A stretch of 64,000 nt of DNA from NCBI GenBank assembly GCA_949295905.1, contig CASFNA010000012.1:1-64000 (forward strand). Reading direction: 5' to 3'. The position numbers were made by a program, and so were the translations under genes. Position 1 is the stretch's first letter. Each line of letters starts with the position of its first letter. Source of the stretch: an uncultured Prevotellaceae bacterium (lineage in GTDB: Bacteria; Bacteroidota; Bacteroidia; Bacteroidales; Bacteroidaceae). Below are positions 7,714 through 18,100 of this stretch, one piece after another. Below the pieces are notes generated by a model, which saw only the letters and a list, made by a program, of their open reading frames with translations, was not told the origin of the DNA and ran no database searches.

Positions 7714-9117
7714 ATGAAAAAATTTATGGATGAAAACTTCCTGCTGGAAACCGCTACTGCACAGGATCTATTTCATAACCATGCGGCGAAAATGCCAATC
7801 ATCGATTACCATTGTCATCTTATACCGGAGATGGTTGCCAATGACCATAAGTTCAAAAGTATTACGGAGCTTTGGCTGGGAGGCGACCACTATAAATGGC
7901 GTGCGATGCGCACCAATGGTGTTGATGAAAAGTATTGCACCGGTACAGACACCAGCGACTGGGAGAAGTTTGAGAAGTGGGCGGAGACAGTGCCTTATAC
8001 ATTCCGTAATCCGCTCTACCATTGGACACACCTTGAATTGAAGACGGCTTTCGGCATAGACAAACTTTTAAGCCCGAAGACGGCACGCGAGATATTTGAC
8101 GAGTGTAACGAGAAGTTGCAGCAGCCGGAGTATACTGCACGTGGATTCATGCGCCGTTACAATGTGGAATGTGTTTGTACGACCGACGACCCGATAGACG
8201 ACTTGCGCTACCACAAGCAGACCCGTGAGAGCGGCTTTGAGATAAAGATGATACCCGCATGGCGTCCCGACAAGGCGATGGCCGTGGACAATGCAAAGAA
8301 TTTTGCAGAGTATGTGACCAAGCTCGGTGAAGTGGCAGACGTCACGATTTCAAGATTCCAGGATTTGGTTGACGCATTGCAGAAGCGTCATGACTTCTTC
8401 AATGAGAACGGTTGCCGACTGTCAGACCATGGAATAGAAGAGTTTTATGACGAGCCGTACACTGACAGCCAGATAGAGACAATCTTTGAAAAGGCAATGC
8501 GTGGGCAAGACTTGTCACAGCTCGAAATCCGCCAGTTCAAGCATTGTATGCTGACCGTGTTCGCAGAGATGGACTACGATAGCGATTGGACGCAGCAATA
8601 TCATTACGGTGCAATACGTGACAACAACAGCCTTATGTTTAAGAAACTTGGTCCTGATACAGGTTTCGACTCTATCGGCGAGTTCAATACGGCCAAGGCA
8701 ATGAGCCATTTCCTTGACCATCTGAATGCGGAAGGCAAGCTCACGCGTACCATATTATATACTTTGAATCCGTGCGCAAATGAAGTCATCGCTACAATGC
8801 TGGGCAACTTCCAGGATGGCTCTTGTCCCGGTAAAATCCAGTTCGGAAGCGGATGGTGGTTCAACGACCAGCTTGACGGCATGACAAGGCAGATGAACGC
8901 ATTGTCGGTGCTCGGACTGTTGAGCCGTTTTGTCGGAATGTTGACCGACAGTCGTTCGTTCCTGTCATATCCGCGTCATGAGTATTTCCGCCGTTTGCTC
9001 TGCAATTTGTTGGGCAACGACGTAGAGAAAGGTCTCTTGCCGGATGACAAGGAGGCGTTGTACAGGATGGTGGAAGACATTAGCTACTATAACGCAAAGA
9101 ACTACTTTAAGTTTTAA
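7714..9117 (+). CDS. uxaC: uronate (glucuronate/galacturonate) isomerase
   Basis: UxaC converts D-glucuronate to D-fructuronate and D-galacturonate to D-tagaturonate, the first step of intracellular hexuronate breakdown. It belongs to the amidohydrolase superfamily. The N-terminal metal-binding motif is visible as DYHCHLIP (H33, H35), and the segments RYNVECVCTTDDPIDDLRYH, FGSGWWFNDQLDGM and LTDSRSFLSYPRHEYFRR are family signatures. Length (467 residues) is normal. It stands alone with its own promoter and terminator; no uxuA, uxuB or transporter is adjacent. Confidence 0.95.
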   Translation: MKKFMDENFLLETATAQDLFHNHAAKMPIIDYHCHLIPEMVANDHKFKSITELWLGGDHYKWRAMRTNGVDEKYCTGTDTSDWEKFEKWAETVPYTFRNPLYHWTHLELKTAFGIDKLLSPKTAREIFDECNEKLQQPEYTARGFMRRYNVECVCTTDDPIDDLRYHKQTRESGFEIKMIPAWRPDKAMAVDNAKNFAEYVTKLGEVADVTISRFQDLVDALQKRHDFFNENGCRLSDHGIEEFYDEPYTDSQIETIFEKAMRGQDLSQLEIRQFKHCMLTVFAEMDYDSDWTQQYHYGAIRDNNSLMFKKLGPDTGFDSIGEFNTAKAMSHFLDHLNAEGKLTRTILYTLNPCANEVIATMLGNFQDGSCPGKIQFGSGWWFNDQLDGMTRQMNALSVLGLLSRFVGMLTDSRSFLSYPRHEYFRRLLCNLLGNDVEKGLLPDDKEALYRMVEDISYYNAKNYFKF

Positions 9118-9136
9118 GGTGTAAGGAAACACGTTG

Positions 9137-9177
9137 GCCTCTCTTGCCGGATTCAATATGGCAGGAGGGGCTTTTTT
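9137..9177 (+). terminator. terminator of uxaC
   Basis: GCCTCTCTTGCC and GGCAGGAGGGGC form a 12-bp stem with G-U pairs, followed by T7. Confidence 0.85.
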
Positions 9178-9200
9178 TGAAGTATTAATATTTGAAAATA

Positions 9201-9232
9201 TTTGTAAGTCTCGGAAAATAAAAGTATTTTTG
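9201..9232 (+). promoter_or_regulatory. promoter of the export lipoprotein/glmS pair
   Basis: TTTG (9201-9204), 20 nt, then TATTTTTG (9225-9232). This is a near-ideal promoter 35 nt before the ATG at 9268. Confidence 0.8.
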
Positions 9233-9267
9233 CAAAGTTTTACGATTTCATTACAACACTTGCATTT

Positions 9268-10065
9268 ATGAAGAAAATACTAAACTTGGTATTGTTTGCT
9301 GCTTTGTGCCTGTTTATGGGAAGTTGTGGCAGCAGCAAACACATCGCGTATTTTCAGAATGCCGATTCGGTAAATACCGAAGCTTCAAAAGGTCTGTTTG
9401 ACGCGAGGATTATGCCTAAAGACTTGCTTACAATAACTGTAAGTACAACTGACCCGAAAGCGGCTACGCCTTTCAATTTGTCAGTAACCAACACGCTTAA
9501 TGCAACAGGTACATTGTATACGGGAGCAGGGTCATTGCAGACATATCTTGTTGACAATGACGGGTTTATCAACTTCCCGGTAGTAGGTCAGCTGAAGGTG
9601 GGAGGAATGACGAAACGTGAATGTGAGAGCTATATCCGGGATAAGATTCTGCCATATATGGCTAAGACTGAGAATCCGATTGTCACAGTGAAAATGGCAA
9701 GCTTCAAGGTTGCTGTCGGCGGCGAGGTTAAGTCGCCCGGGGTTTATACTGTTGACCAGGAGAAGATAAGTGTTATAGAGGCTTTGGCCAGGGCTGGCGA
9801 TTTGACTATTTATGGCAAGCGTGAGAATGTGTTGCTTATTCGTGAGGATTCTACGGGTATGAAGACGTTTCACCGCCTTAACCTCAATGATGCGAATCTG
9901 GTGAATTCTCCATATTATTATCTACAGCAGAACGATTATGTGTACGTAGAGCCGAACAAAGTGCAGGCTCAGAATTCAGCGATAGGTTCAAGTGTAACGA
10001 TTTGGTTCTCTGTATTGAGCGTTGTGACATCTGTTGCGTCTTTGGTTGTTAATGTTTTAAGATGA
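9268..10065 (+). CDS. polysaccharide biosynthesis/export (Wza-like) lipoprotein
   Basis: The 265-residue product has a lipoprotein signal (MKKILNLVLFAALCLFMGSC, acylated Cys at residue 20). A polysaccharide-export domain follows at about 45-140 (IMPKDLLTITV...VDNDGFINFPVVGQLKVGGMTKRE), then an SLBB-type domain (VAVGGEVKSPGVYTV...VIEALARAGDL) and a C-terminal hydrophobic helix (about 240-262) that may cross the outer membrane as in Wza. Such proteins form the outer-membrane pore for capsule or exopolysaccharide. Normally a Wzc-like chain-length kinase is next door; here the next gene is glmS, only 10 nt downstream. Co-expression with amino-sugar supply is plausible but inferred. Confidence 0.87.
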   Translation: MKKILNLVLFAALCLFMGSCGSSKHIAYFQNADSVNTEASKGLFDARIMPKDLLTITVSTTDPKAATPFNLSVTNTLNATGTLYTGAGSLQTYLVDNDGFINFPVVGQLKVGGMTKRECESYIRDKILPYMAKTENPIVTVKMASFKVAVGGEVKSPGVYTVDQEKISVIEALARAGDLTIYGKRENVLLIREDSTGMKTFHRLNLNDANLVNSPYYYLQQNDYVYVEPNKVQAQNSAIGSSVTIWFSVLSVVTSVASLVVNVLR

Positions 10066-10075
10066 TAACCTGTTT

Positions 10076-11920
10076 ATGTGTGGCATTGTAGGCTATATAG
10101 GTGAAAGAAACGCATACCCCATCTTGATAAAAGGTCTTGGCAGGCTAGAGTATCGTGGGTATGACAGTGCCGGCGTAGCGTTGTTGAACGTTGATGGCGG
10201 ACTGAATGTGTATAAGACAAAAGGCAAAGTCGCAGACTTGGATGCGTTCTGTCATGACAAGGATGTTTCGGGAACAGTCGGCATAGCCCATACGCGTTGG
10301 GCCACACACGGTGAGCCTTCTGCTGTCAACGCCCATCCTCACTATTCTGAATCAAAGAATCTTGCGATAATACATAACGGCATTATCGAGAATTATGCAG
10401 ATTTGAAGAAAAAACTTCAGGCAAAGGGATTGACTTTCCGCTCCGATACGGATACAGAGGTGTTGGTACAGCTTATCGAGTATGTGCAGACCAAGAAAAA
10501 TCTTGATTTGCTGACATCAGTTCAGCTTGCATTGCATGAAGTCATAGGTGCTTATGCTGTAGCATTGCTTGATAAGAGGAATCCTGGCCAGATTATTGCT
10601 GCTTGCAGGCAAAGTCCGTTGGTTATAGGCGTTGGTAAGGGCGAGTTTTTCTTGGCTTCAGACGCCAGTCCGATAATAGAGTATACAGACAAGGTCGTTT
10701 ATCTTGATGACGGCAGCATTGCTGTAATGAGCAAGGGTGAGGACCTTAAGGTTGTCAGCATTCTGAACCGTGAGCTGTTTCCAAAAGTCCAAACTGTGGA
10801 TTTAGACTTGGGACAGATTGAAAAGGGTGGTTATCCCCATTTCATGCTGAAGGAAATATTCGAGCAGCCGGAATGTCTTACCAATTGTATGCGTGGCCGT
10901 GTGAATGTAGATGCCACGAACGTTACCTTAAGTGCTGTAATAGATTATAAGAAACAATTGTTGTCGGCAAAAAGGATTATAATCGTGGGCTGTGGGACGT
11001 CATGGCACGCTGGGCTTATAGGAAAGCAAATCATAGAAAACCTTTGCCGCATACCTGTAGAGGTTGAGTATGCAAGTGAGTTCAGGTATAGGAATCCTGT
11101 CGTAACATCTGACGATGTTGTGATTGCAATATCGCAAAGCGGAGAAACGGCCGATACATTGGCGGCTGTTAAACTTGCTAAGGAAAGCGGAGCCTTTATT
11201 TATGGAATCTGCAATGTCATTGGTGCAAGTATTCCTCGTGCTACAGATACAGGTTCATACATTCATGTAGGCCCGGAGATAGGTGTAGCGTCAACCAAGG
11301 CTTTTACCGGACAGGTTACGGTATTGACAATGCTCGCTTTGGCGTTGGCAAAGGAGAAAGGTACGGTGGATGATGTTGTTTATTATGACATTGTCAAGGA
11401 GTTGAGTCTTATTCCTGATAAAATGGAGGATACACTTGCGTTGAATGACCGTATTGCTTCTTTGAGCCGTATTTTCACTTATGCGCGAAACTTCCTGTAT
11501 CTTGGACGCGGCTACAATTACCCAGTAGCATTGGAAGGCGCGTTGAAGTTAAAGGAAATTAGCTATATACATGCTGAAGGATATCCTGCCGCAGAGATGA
11601 AGCATGGGCCTATAGCCCTGATTGATTCAGACATGCCCGTAGTTGTCATTGCGACACGTAACTCAATGTATGAGAAAGTGTTGAGCAATATCCAAGAGAT
11701 AAAGGCCCGTAAGGGTAAGGTTATAGCTTTGGTGACAAAGGGCGACGAGACCATAAGCAATATTGTGGATGAAGTAATCGAGTTGCCTGACACGCATGAA
11801 TGCCTTGAGCCTTTGTTGGCTACGATTCCGTTGCAGCTGTTGGCATATCATATTGCGGTATGCAAGGGAAAGGACGTAGACCAACCGAGAAACCTTGCAA
11901 AGTCGGTAACTGTAGAATGA
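10076..11920 (+). CDS. glmS: glutamine--fructose-6-phosphate aminotransferase (isomerizing)
   Basis: GlmS makes glucosamine-6-phosphate from fructose-6-phosphate and glutamine, the entry point to peptidoglycan, LPS and capsule amino sugars. The N-terminal Ntn glutaminase begins MCGIVGYIG, with Cys2 as nucleophile after Met removal, and continues with LEYRGYDSAG and GIAHTRWATHGEPS. Two SIS domains follow (GCGTSWHAGL, SQSGETADTLAA; later LGRGYNYPVALEGALKLKEISY) and the C-terminus is LAKSVTVE. Length (614) is typical. It starts 10 nt after the export lipoprotein, so the two are probably co-transcribed. No glmS ribozyme space exists upstream. Confidence 0.97.
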   Translation: MCGIVGYIGERNAYPILIKGLGRLEYRGYDSAGVALLNVDGGLNVYKTKGKVADLDAFCHDKDVSGTVGIAHTRWATHGEPSAVNAHPHYSESKNLAIIHNGIIENYADLKKKLQAKGLTFRSDTDTEVLVQLIEYVQTKKNLDLLTSVQLALHEVIGAYAVALLDKRNPGQIIAACRQSPLVIGVGKGEFFLASDASPIIEYTDKVVYLDDGSIAVMSKGEDLKVVSILNRELFPKVQTVDLDLGQIEKGGYPHFMLKEIFEQPECLTNCMRGRVNVDATNVTLSAVIDYKKQLLSAKRIIIVGCGTSWHAGLIGKQIIENLCRIPVEVEYASEFRYRNPVVTSDDVVIAISQSGETADTLAAVKLAKESGAFIYGICNVIGASIPRATDTGSYIHVGPEIGVASTKAFTGQVTVLTMLALALAKEKGTVDDVVYYDIVKELSLIPDKMEDTLALNDRIASLSRIFTYARNFLYLGRGYNYPVALEGALKLKEISYIHAEGYPAAEMKHGPIALIDSDMPVVVIATRNSMYEKVLSNIQEIKARKGKVIALVTKGDETISNIVDEVIELPDTHECLEPLLATIPLQLLAYHIAVCKGKDVDQPRNLAKSVTVE

Positions 11921-11995
11921 TTTATACGGTTATGTTTTGCGAGTGTATAATGACTTTGATTTTTAATTTGATATATATATTAACTGTTTATATTG

Positions 11996-13891
11996 ATGGA
12001 ACCGTTGAAGCATGAATGTGGGGTTGCAATGGTTAGGTTGCTTAAACCATTGGAATACTACCAGCAGAAATATGGAACGTGGATGTTTGGGCTTAACAAG
12101 CTCTATCTTATGATGGAGAAACAGCACAACAGGGGGCAGGAAGGTGCCGGTATGGCATGTGTCAATCTTGACGCTGTCCCGGGGTCTGAATATATGTTCA
12201 GGGAGCGTGCGGAAGGTTCCAATGCCATAACCGAGATATTCGGTAACGTGCAAAAGAAATTCAAGGGGCTGACCCAAAAGCAGTTGTCGGATGTCAGCTA
12301 TGCCAAGAAGAATCTGCCTTTTGCCGGAGAGTTGTATATGGGACACTTGCGTTATTCCACAACAGGCAAGAGCGGTTTGTCGTACGTTCATCCGTTTTTG
12401 CGCAGGAACAACTGGAGGGCGAAGAATTTATGTTTGTGCGGGAATTTCAACATGACGAATATCGACGAGATATTTGACAAGCTGGTAAAGCAGGGGCAGT
12501 CGCCGAGGATTTACAGCGACAGTTATATAACCCTTGAGTTTATGGGACACAGGCTTGACCGTGAGGTTGAGCGCAACTTTGTTGAAGGACAGGAAAAAGG
12601 ACTGAAAGACCAGGACGTGACTCGCTATATTGAAGACAACATAAAGATGAGCAATGTGTTGAAATCTACAATGGCGGATTTTGACGGTGGTTATGTCATG
12701 TGCGGCATTACTGGAAGCGGCGAAATGTTCTCTATGCGCGACCCGTGGGGTATACGTCCGGTATTTTGGTATAAGAACGACGAGATAGTAGTCGTTGCAA
12801 GTGAACGCCCTGTATTGCAGACGACGTTTGGCCTGGAGTGTGATGACATCAACGAGCTTGAGCCTGGTTGTGCCCTGATTGTGAAAAAGAATTGTGAGAC
12901 TTCGGTAGAAAGGATACTTGAACAGAGGGGTGACTGCAAGTGCTCTTTTGAGAGGATTTATTTTAGCCGTGGTTCTGACAGGGATATTTATAAGGAGCGT
13001 AAGAAACTTGGTGAACAACTTACGGACTCAATTCTGAAGGCTGTGGGTTATGATACCGGGCATACGGTGTTCTCATTCATTCCGAATACGGCCGAAGTCG
13101 CTTTTTACGGAATGCTCGGCGGTTTCAAGCGATATATCAATGAGCAGAAGATTAATCTGATAATGAATATGGACCACAAGCCTTCTTATGAAGAGCTTGA
13201 GCATTTGCTGAATCAGTATGTAAGGAGCGAGAAGGTTGCATGGAAGGACATCAAGCTGCGCACGTTCATTACTGAAGGAGCTTCACGCAATGACTTGGCA
13301 TCCCATGTTTACGATGTTACTTACGAGTCGTTGGAACCTTATAAGGACAACCTTGTCATAATTGACGACAGTATAGTGCGTGGTACTACATTGAAAGAAA
13401 GTATATTGAAGATACTTGACCGCCTGCATCCTAAGAAGATAGTCATAGTAAGCAGTTCGCCTCAGATTCGTTATCCTGATTATTACGGCATAGACATGCC
13501 AAGTCTTGAAGAGTTTTGTGTGTTCCGGGCTACAATAGAATTGTTGAAGGACCGTGGCATGTATCAGTTGATTGAAGACACTTACAACAGGTGTAAGGAA
13601 GAGCTTAAGAAACCAAAGGCGGAGATGAAAAACTGTGTTCGTGATATATACAAGCCTTTTACGGTGAACGAGATAAACGAGAAAATCATAGAGATGCTCC
13701 GCCCCGAAGGCATGACCACTTCGGTAGAATTGGTTTACCAGTCGATAGAAGGTCTGCACGAGGCCATACCTGACCATAAAGGTGACTGGTACTTTACGGG
13801 CAATTATCCCACGCCTGGCGGTGTGAAGCTTGTCAATCAGGCGTTTATTAGGTATGTGGAGAAGGTATATCAGTTTGAACAGAAATTTTAG
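11996..13891 (+). CDS. purF: amidophosphoribosyltransferase (PurF-type), long Bacteroidota form
   Basis: PurF transfers the glutamine amide to PRPP in the first step of purine synthesis. The Ntn glutaminase begins MEPLKHECGVA, so the nucleophile Cys8 must be exposed by removing a 7-residue propeptide, as known for some PurF enzymes. Further glutaminase motifs are QHNRGQEGAG and GHLRYSTTG. The PRPP loop is LVIIDDSIVRGTTLK. At 631 residues it is about 130-160 longer than typical PurF; the extra length includes insertions in the glutaminase half and a C-terminal extension (about 545-631). ATG at 11996 is chosen over an in-frame TTG immediately before it. Substrate specificity is inferred from the PRPP loop. 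Confidence 0.87.
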   Translation: MEPLKHECGVAMVRLLKPLEYYQQKYGTWMFGLNKLYLMMEKQHNRGQEGAGMACVNLDAVPGSEYMFRERAEGSNAITEIFGNVQKKFKGLTQKQLSDVSYAKKNLPFAGELYMGHLRYSTTGKSGLSYVHPFLRRNNWRAKNLCLCGNFNMTNIDEIFDKLVKQGQSPRIYSDSYITLEFMGHRLDREVERNFVEGQEKGLKDQDVTRYIEDNIKMSNVLKSTMADFDGGYVMCGITGSGEMFSMRDPWGIRPVFWYKNDEIVVVASERPVLQTTFGLECDDINELEPGCALIVKKNCETSVERILEQRGDCKCSFERIYFSRGSDRDIYKERKKLGEQLTDSILKAVGYDTGHTVFSFIPNTAEVAFYGMLGGFKRYINEQKINLIMNMDHKPSYEELEHLLNQYVRSEKVAWKDIKLRTFITEGASRNDLASHVYDVTYESLEPYKDNLVIIDDSIVRGTTLKESILKILDRLHPKKIVIVSSSPQIRYPDYYGIDMPSLEEFCVFRATIELLKDRGMYQLIEDTYNRCKEELKKPKAEMKNCVRDIYKPFTVNEINEKIIEMLRPEGMTTSVELVYQSIEGLHEAIPDHKGDWYFTGNYPTPGGVKLVNQAFIRYVEKVYQFEQKF

Positions 13892-13904
13892 CAATATCAA
13901 AATA

Positions 13905-13946
13905 GAAGCCCACGGCAGGCACTTGTGCCGTCCTTGGGCTTTTTTA
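13905..13946 (+). terminator. terminator after purF
   Basis: AAGCCCA...TGGGCTT with an inner CGGCA...TGCCG stem, followed by TTTTTTA. It separates purF from carA. Confidence 0.85.
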
Positions 13947-14023
13947 TGGCAGCATCGGGTTTTTAGGCGAATGCCTTTTAGCTTGGGTTTATAAAAATAC
14001 ACATTCATTAAGCACGATAGAAA

Positions 14024-15100
14024 ATGAGAAATGTAACTTTAGAACTTGAAGACGGAACAAAGTTTCATGGAAAGTCTTTTGGGTATGACAGTCCGGTGGC
14101 TGGCGAAGTGGTGTTCAACACAGCCATGATGGGATATCCCGAGAGTCTTACCGACCCATCTTATGCGGGCCAGCTGATGGTGTTGACTTATCCGCTTGTA
14201 GGCAATTATGGTGTACCTCCGTTTACGGTAGAGCCTGACGGCATAGCCACATTCATGGAAAGTGACAAGATTTATGCCTCGGCCATAATCGTAGCCGATT
14301 ACAGTGGGCAGTATAGCCATTGGAATGCAGCTGAAAGCCTTGCCGATTGGCTTAAGCGCGAGCATGTGCCGGGGGTTACAGGTATTGATACGCGTGAGCT
14401 TACCAAGGTTCTGCGTGAACACGGTGTTATGATGGGTAAGATTTTGTTCGACGACGAGCCAGACAATATTCCTACGGCTGATTATGAAGGCGTTAATTTT
14501 GTTGACCAAGTAAGTTGTAAGCAAATAATACGTTATAACGAAGGAGCTGGAAAAAAAGTCGTGCTTGTTGACTGTGGTGTGAAAAACAATATTATAAGGT
14601 GTTTGGTGCATCGTGGAGTTGAAGTGATACGCGTTCCTTGGAACTACGATTATACCGATATGGATTTCGATGGATTGTTCTTGGCCAACGGCCCGGGCGA
14701 CCCTGACATGTGTGAGGATGCCGTCAATGTGATACGCAAGCAGATGAATATCTCGACAAAGCCTATTTGCGGCATATGTATGGGTAATCAGTTGCTGGCA
14801 AAGGCCGGTGGCGCTAAAATTTATAAATTGAAGTATGGCCACCGTTCACATAACCAGCCGGTGCGCCTTGTCAGCACGGAGCGTTGCTATGTGACAAGCC
14901 AGAACCACGGCTATGCCGTTGACGCCACAACCCTTGGCGGTGATTGGGAAGAGTTGTTCGTAAACATGAACGACGGCAGTAACGAAGGCATACGACATAA
15001 GGTAAATCCTTGGTTCTCAAGCCAGTTCCATCCTGAAGCTTGTTCAGGCCCGGTTGATACGGAATTCATGTTCGACAGGTTTGTCGATGCCCTGAAGTAA
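14024..15100 (+). CDS. carA: carbamoyl-phosphate synthase small subunit
   Basis: CarA hydrolyses glutamine and passes ammonia to CarB for carbamoyl phosphate synthesis (pyrimidines, arginine). The N-terminal CarA domain (LELEDGTKFHGKSFG...VVFNTAMMGYPESLTDPSYAGQ) is followed by a class I glutaminase domain with the nucleophile elbow ICGICMGNQ and the His-Glu pair in SSQFHPEACSGP. Length (358) is normal. The carB gene starts 51 nt downstream. No clear promoter was found in the 77 nt after the purF terminator; TAGCTTGG near 13979 is a one-mismatch -7 candidate. Confidence 0.97.
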   Translation: MRNVTLELEDGTKFHGKSFGYDSPVAGEVVFNTAMMGYPESLTDPSYAGQLMVLTYPLVGNYGVPPFTVEPDGIATFMESDKIYASAIIVADYSGQYSHWNAAESLADWLKREHVPGVTGIDTRELTKVLREHGVMMGKILFDDEPDNIPTADYEGVNFVDQVSCKQIIRYNEGAGKKVVLVDCGVKNNIIRCLVHRGVEVIRVPWNYDYTDMDFDGLFLANGPGDPDMCEDAVNVIRKQMNISTKPICGICMGNQLLAKAGGAKIYKLKYGHRSHNQPVRLVSTERCYVTSQNHGYAVDATTLGGDWEELFVNMNDGSNEGIRHKVNPWFSSQFHPEACSGPVDTEFMFDRFVDALK

Positions 15101-15151
15101 TCGTTTCTTGTTAAAAATTCCATTATAAGGCAAACTCCTAAAATTATTGAA

Positions 15152-18100
15152 ATGAAATACAACGATATAAAGAAAGTGCTGCTTCTTGGTTCGGGAGCAC
15201 TGAAGATAGGCGAGGCCGGCGAATTTGACTATTCTGGTTCGCAGGCGTTGAAGGCTTTGAGGGAAGAAGGGGTTGAGACCGTGCTTATCAATCCTAATAT
15301 TGCCACGGTGCAGACATCAGAAGGTGTGGCCGACCAGATATACTTCCTTCCTGTCCAACCGTATTTTGTGGAGCGTGTAATCGAGAAAGAACGCCCGGAC
15401 GGCATACTCTTGTCGTTTGGAGGACAGACCGCTCTTAATTGCGGTGTTGAATTATATAAAAGCGGTGTGCTTGAAAAATACGGTGTCCGTGTACTTGGTA
15501 CGCCTGTACAGGCTATAATGGATACCGAAGACCGCGAGCTGTTTGTCGAGCGTCTTAATGAGATTGATGTAAAGACAATCAAGAGCGAGGCGTGTGAGAA
15601 TATCGAGCAGGCGCGCAAGGCTGCTGCCGAACTTGGCTATCCCGTAATCATCCGTGCGGCTTATGCTTTGGGTGGCCTTGGCAGTGGTTTCTGTGACAAC
15701 GAGGAAGAACTCGACCGCTTGGCGGAAAAAGCCTTTTCGTTCTCTCCACAGGTATTGGTTGAGAAGAGCCTGAAAGGCTGGAAGGAAATAGAGTACGAAG
15801 TGGTGCGTGACCGTTATGACAACTGCATAACGGTATGTAACATGGAGAACTTCGACCCTCTCGGCATCCACACAGGCGAGAGCATCGTCATCGCTCCGTC
15901 GCAGACGCTTACTAACAGCGAGTATCATAAGCTCCGTGCATTGTCAATCAAAATCATACGCCATATCGGAATCGTAGGTGAGTGCAACGTGCAGTACGCT
16001 TTCGACCCGAAGAGCGAGGACTACCGCGTCATCGAGGTCAATGCCCGTTTGAGCCGCAGTTCGGCTCTCGCTTCAAAGGCTACAGGCTATCCGCTTGCAT
16101 TCGTTGCCGCCAAGCTCGGGTTGGGTTATGGCCTGTTTGAGCTTAAGAACTCTGTAACAAAGACCACGAGCGCATTCTTCGAGCCGGCGTTGGACTATGT
16201 CGTATGCAAGATACCGCGTTGGGATTTGAGCAAGTTCCGTGGTGTTGACCGTGAGCTTGGTTCTTCGATGAAGTCAGTCGGCGAAGTGATGGCTATAGGG
16301 CGCAACTTCGAGGAAGCCATACAGAAGGGCTTGCGAATGATAGGGCAGGGAATGCACGGTTTTGTTGAGAACAAGGAGCTTGAAATCGCTGACATCGACG
16401 AGGCGTTGCGCGACCCGACGGACAACCGCATATTCGTCATATCAAAAGCCATGCACCGTGGTTATACCATAGACCAAATCCACGAACTGACAAAGATAGA
16501 CAAGTGGTTCCTTTACAAGCTGAAGCATATCATCGACATTGACGAGACGTTGAAGCGTTGCAAGAGTGTAAACGTGCTTGGTAAGGACTTGCTGCGCACG
16601 GCTAAGGTATACGGCTTTACCGACTTCCAGATAGCTCGTGCGGTCGGCCTTGAAAATGAGCTTGGCAATATGAATAAGGCAGGCCTTGTAATACGCCAGT
16701 TGCGCAAGAACTATGGAATATTGCCCGTTGTAAAGCAAATCGACACGTTGGCGGCCGAGTATCCGGCGCAGACAAACTATCTGTACGTTACTTATGCCGG
16801 CGTTAAGAGCGACATCAACTTCGAGCGCGACAAGCGTTCAATTATAGTGCTTGGCTCCGGTGCTTACAGGATAGGCAGCTCCGTGGAGTTCGACTGGTGC
16901 GGTGTGCAGGCTTTGAACACCATACGCAAGCAAGGCTGGCGTTCGGTCATGATAAACTATAACCCGGAAACTGTCTCTACGGACTATGACATGTGCGACC
17001 GCCTGTATTTCGACGAACTTACGTTCGAGCGTGTCATGGATATTATTGACCTTGAATGTCCGCATGGTGTAATCGTTTCTACAGGCGGGCAAATCCCCAA
17101 TAATCTGGCCATGCGCCTTGACGCGCAGAATGTGCCAATCCTCGGTACGTCGGCAAAGGACATTGACAATGCCGAGGACCGTGCCAAGTTTTCGTCGATG
17201 CTTGGCCGCAACGGCATAGACCAGCCGGAGTGGAGCGCGCTGACTTCGATGGACGACATTCAGAAGTTTATCGACCGCGTAGGTTTCCCTGTCCTTGTAC
17301 GTCCGTCATATGTGCTGTCAGGCGCGGCTATGAACGTATGTTCAAACAACGACGAGCTGGTGCGCTTCCTTAAGTTGGCCGCCAACGTGTCTGAAGACCA
17401 CCCTGTAGTTGTAAGCCAGTTTATTGAACACGCCAAGGAGGTTGAGATGGATGCCGTTGCACGTGACGGCGAAATCATAGCTTACGCCATAAGTGAACAC
17501 ATAGAGTTCGCCGGCGTCCACTCTGGCGACGCCACCATCCAGTTCCCGCCGCAGAAACTGTATTGTGAGACGATACGCCGTATCAAGCGCGTGAGCCGTA
17601 AGATAGCCCAGGAACTTCACATCAGTGGCCCGTTCAACATACAGTTCCTTGCCCGCGACAACGACATTAAGGTAATAGAGTGCAACCTGCGTGCTTCGCG
17701 CTCGTTCCCATTTGTCAGCAAGGTGCTTAAAATCAACCTCATAGAGCTTGCCACAAAAGTTATGCTCGGCTTGCCGGTCGAGCGTCCTGACAAAGACCTC
17801 TTCGACCTTGATTACGTCGGAATAAAGGCCAGCCAGTTCTCGTTCAACCGTTTGCAGAAGGCCGACCCTGTGCTCGGTGTTGACATGGCTTCTACTGGCG
17901 AAGTGGGTTGCCTTGGCGACGATACCAATACAGCGTTGCTTAAGAGCATGCTGTCCGTTGGCCAGCGTATCCCCGAGAAGAACATACTCCTGTCAACCGG
18001 CGGTCCTAAGCAGAAGGCCGAGACGCTTGATGCCGCACGTCAGCTGGTCAAGAACGGTTACAAGATTTTTGCTACTGTAGGCAGTTCAAAGTTCCTTACG

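Noticed and set aside
10066-10075. glmS ribozyme upstream of glmS
   Set aside because: Only 10 nt separate glmS from the preceding gene and no ribozyme core sequence is present in the overlapping coding region.
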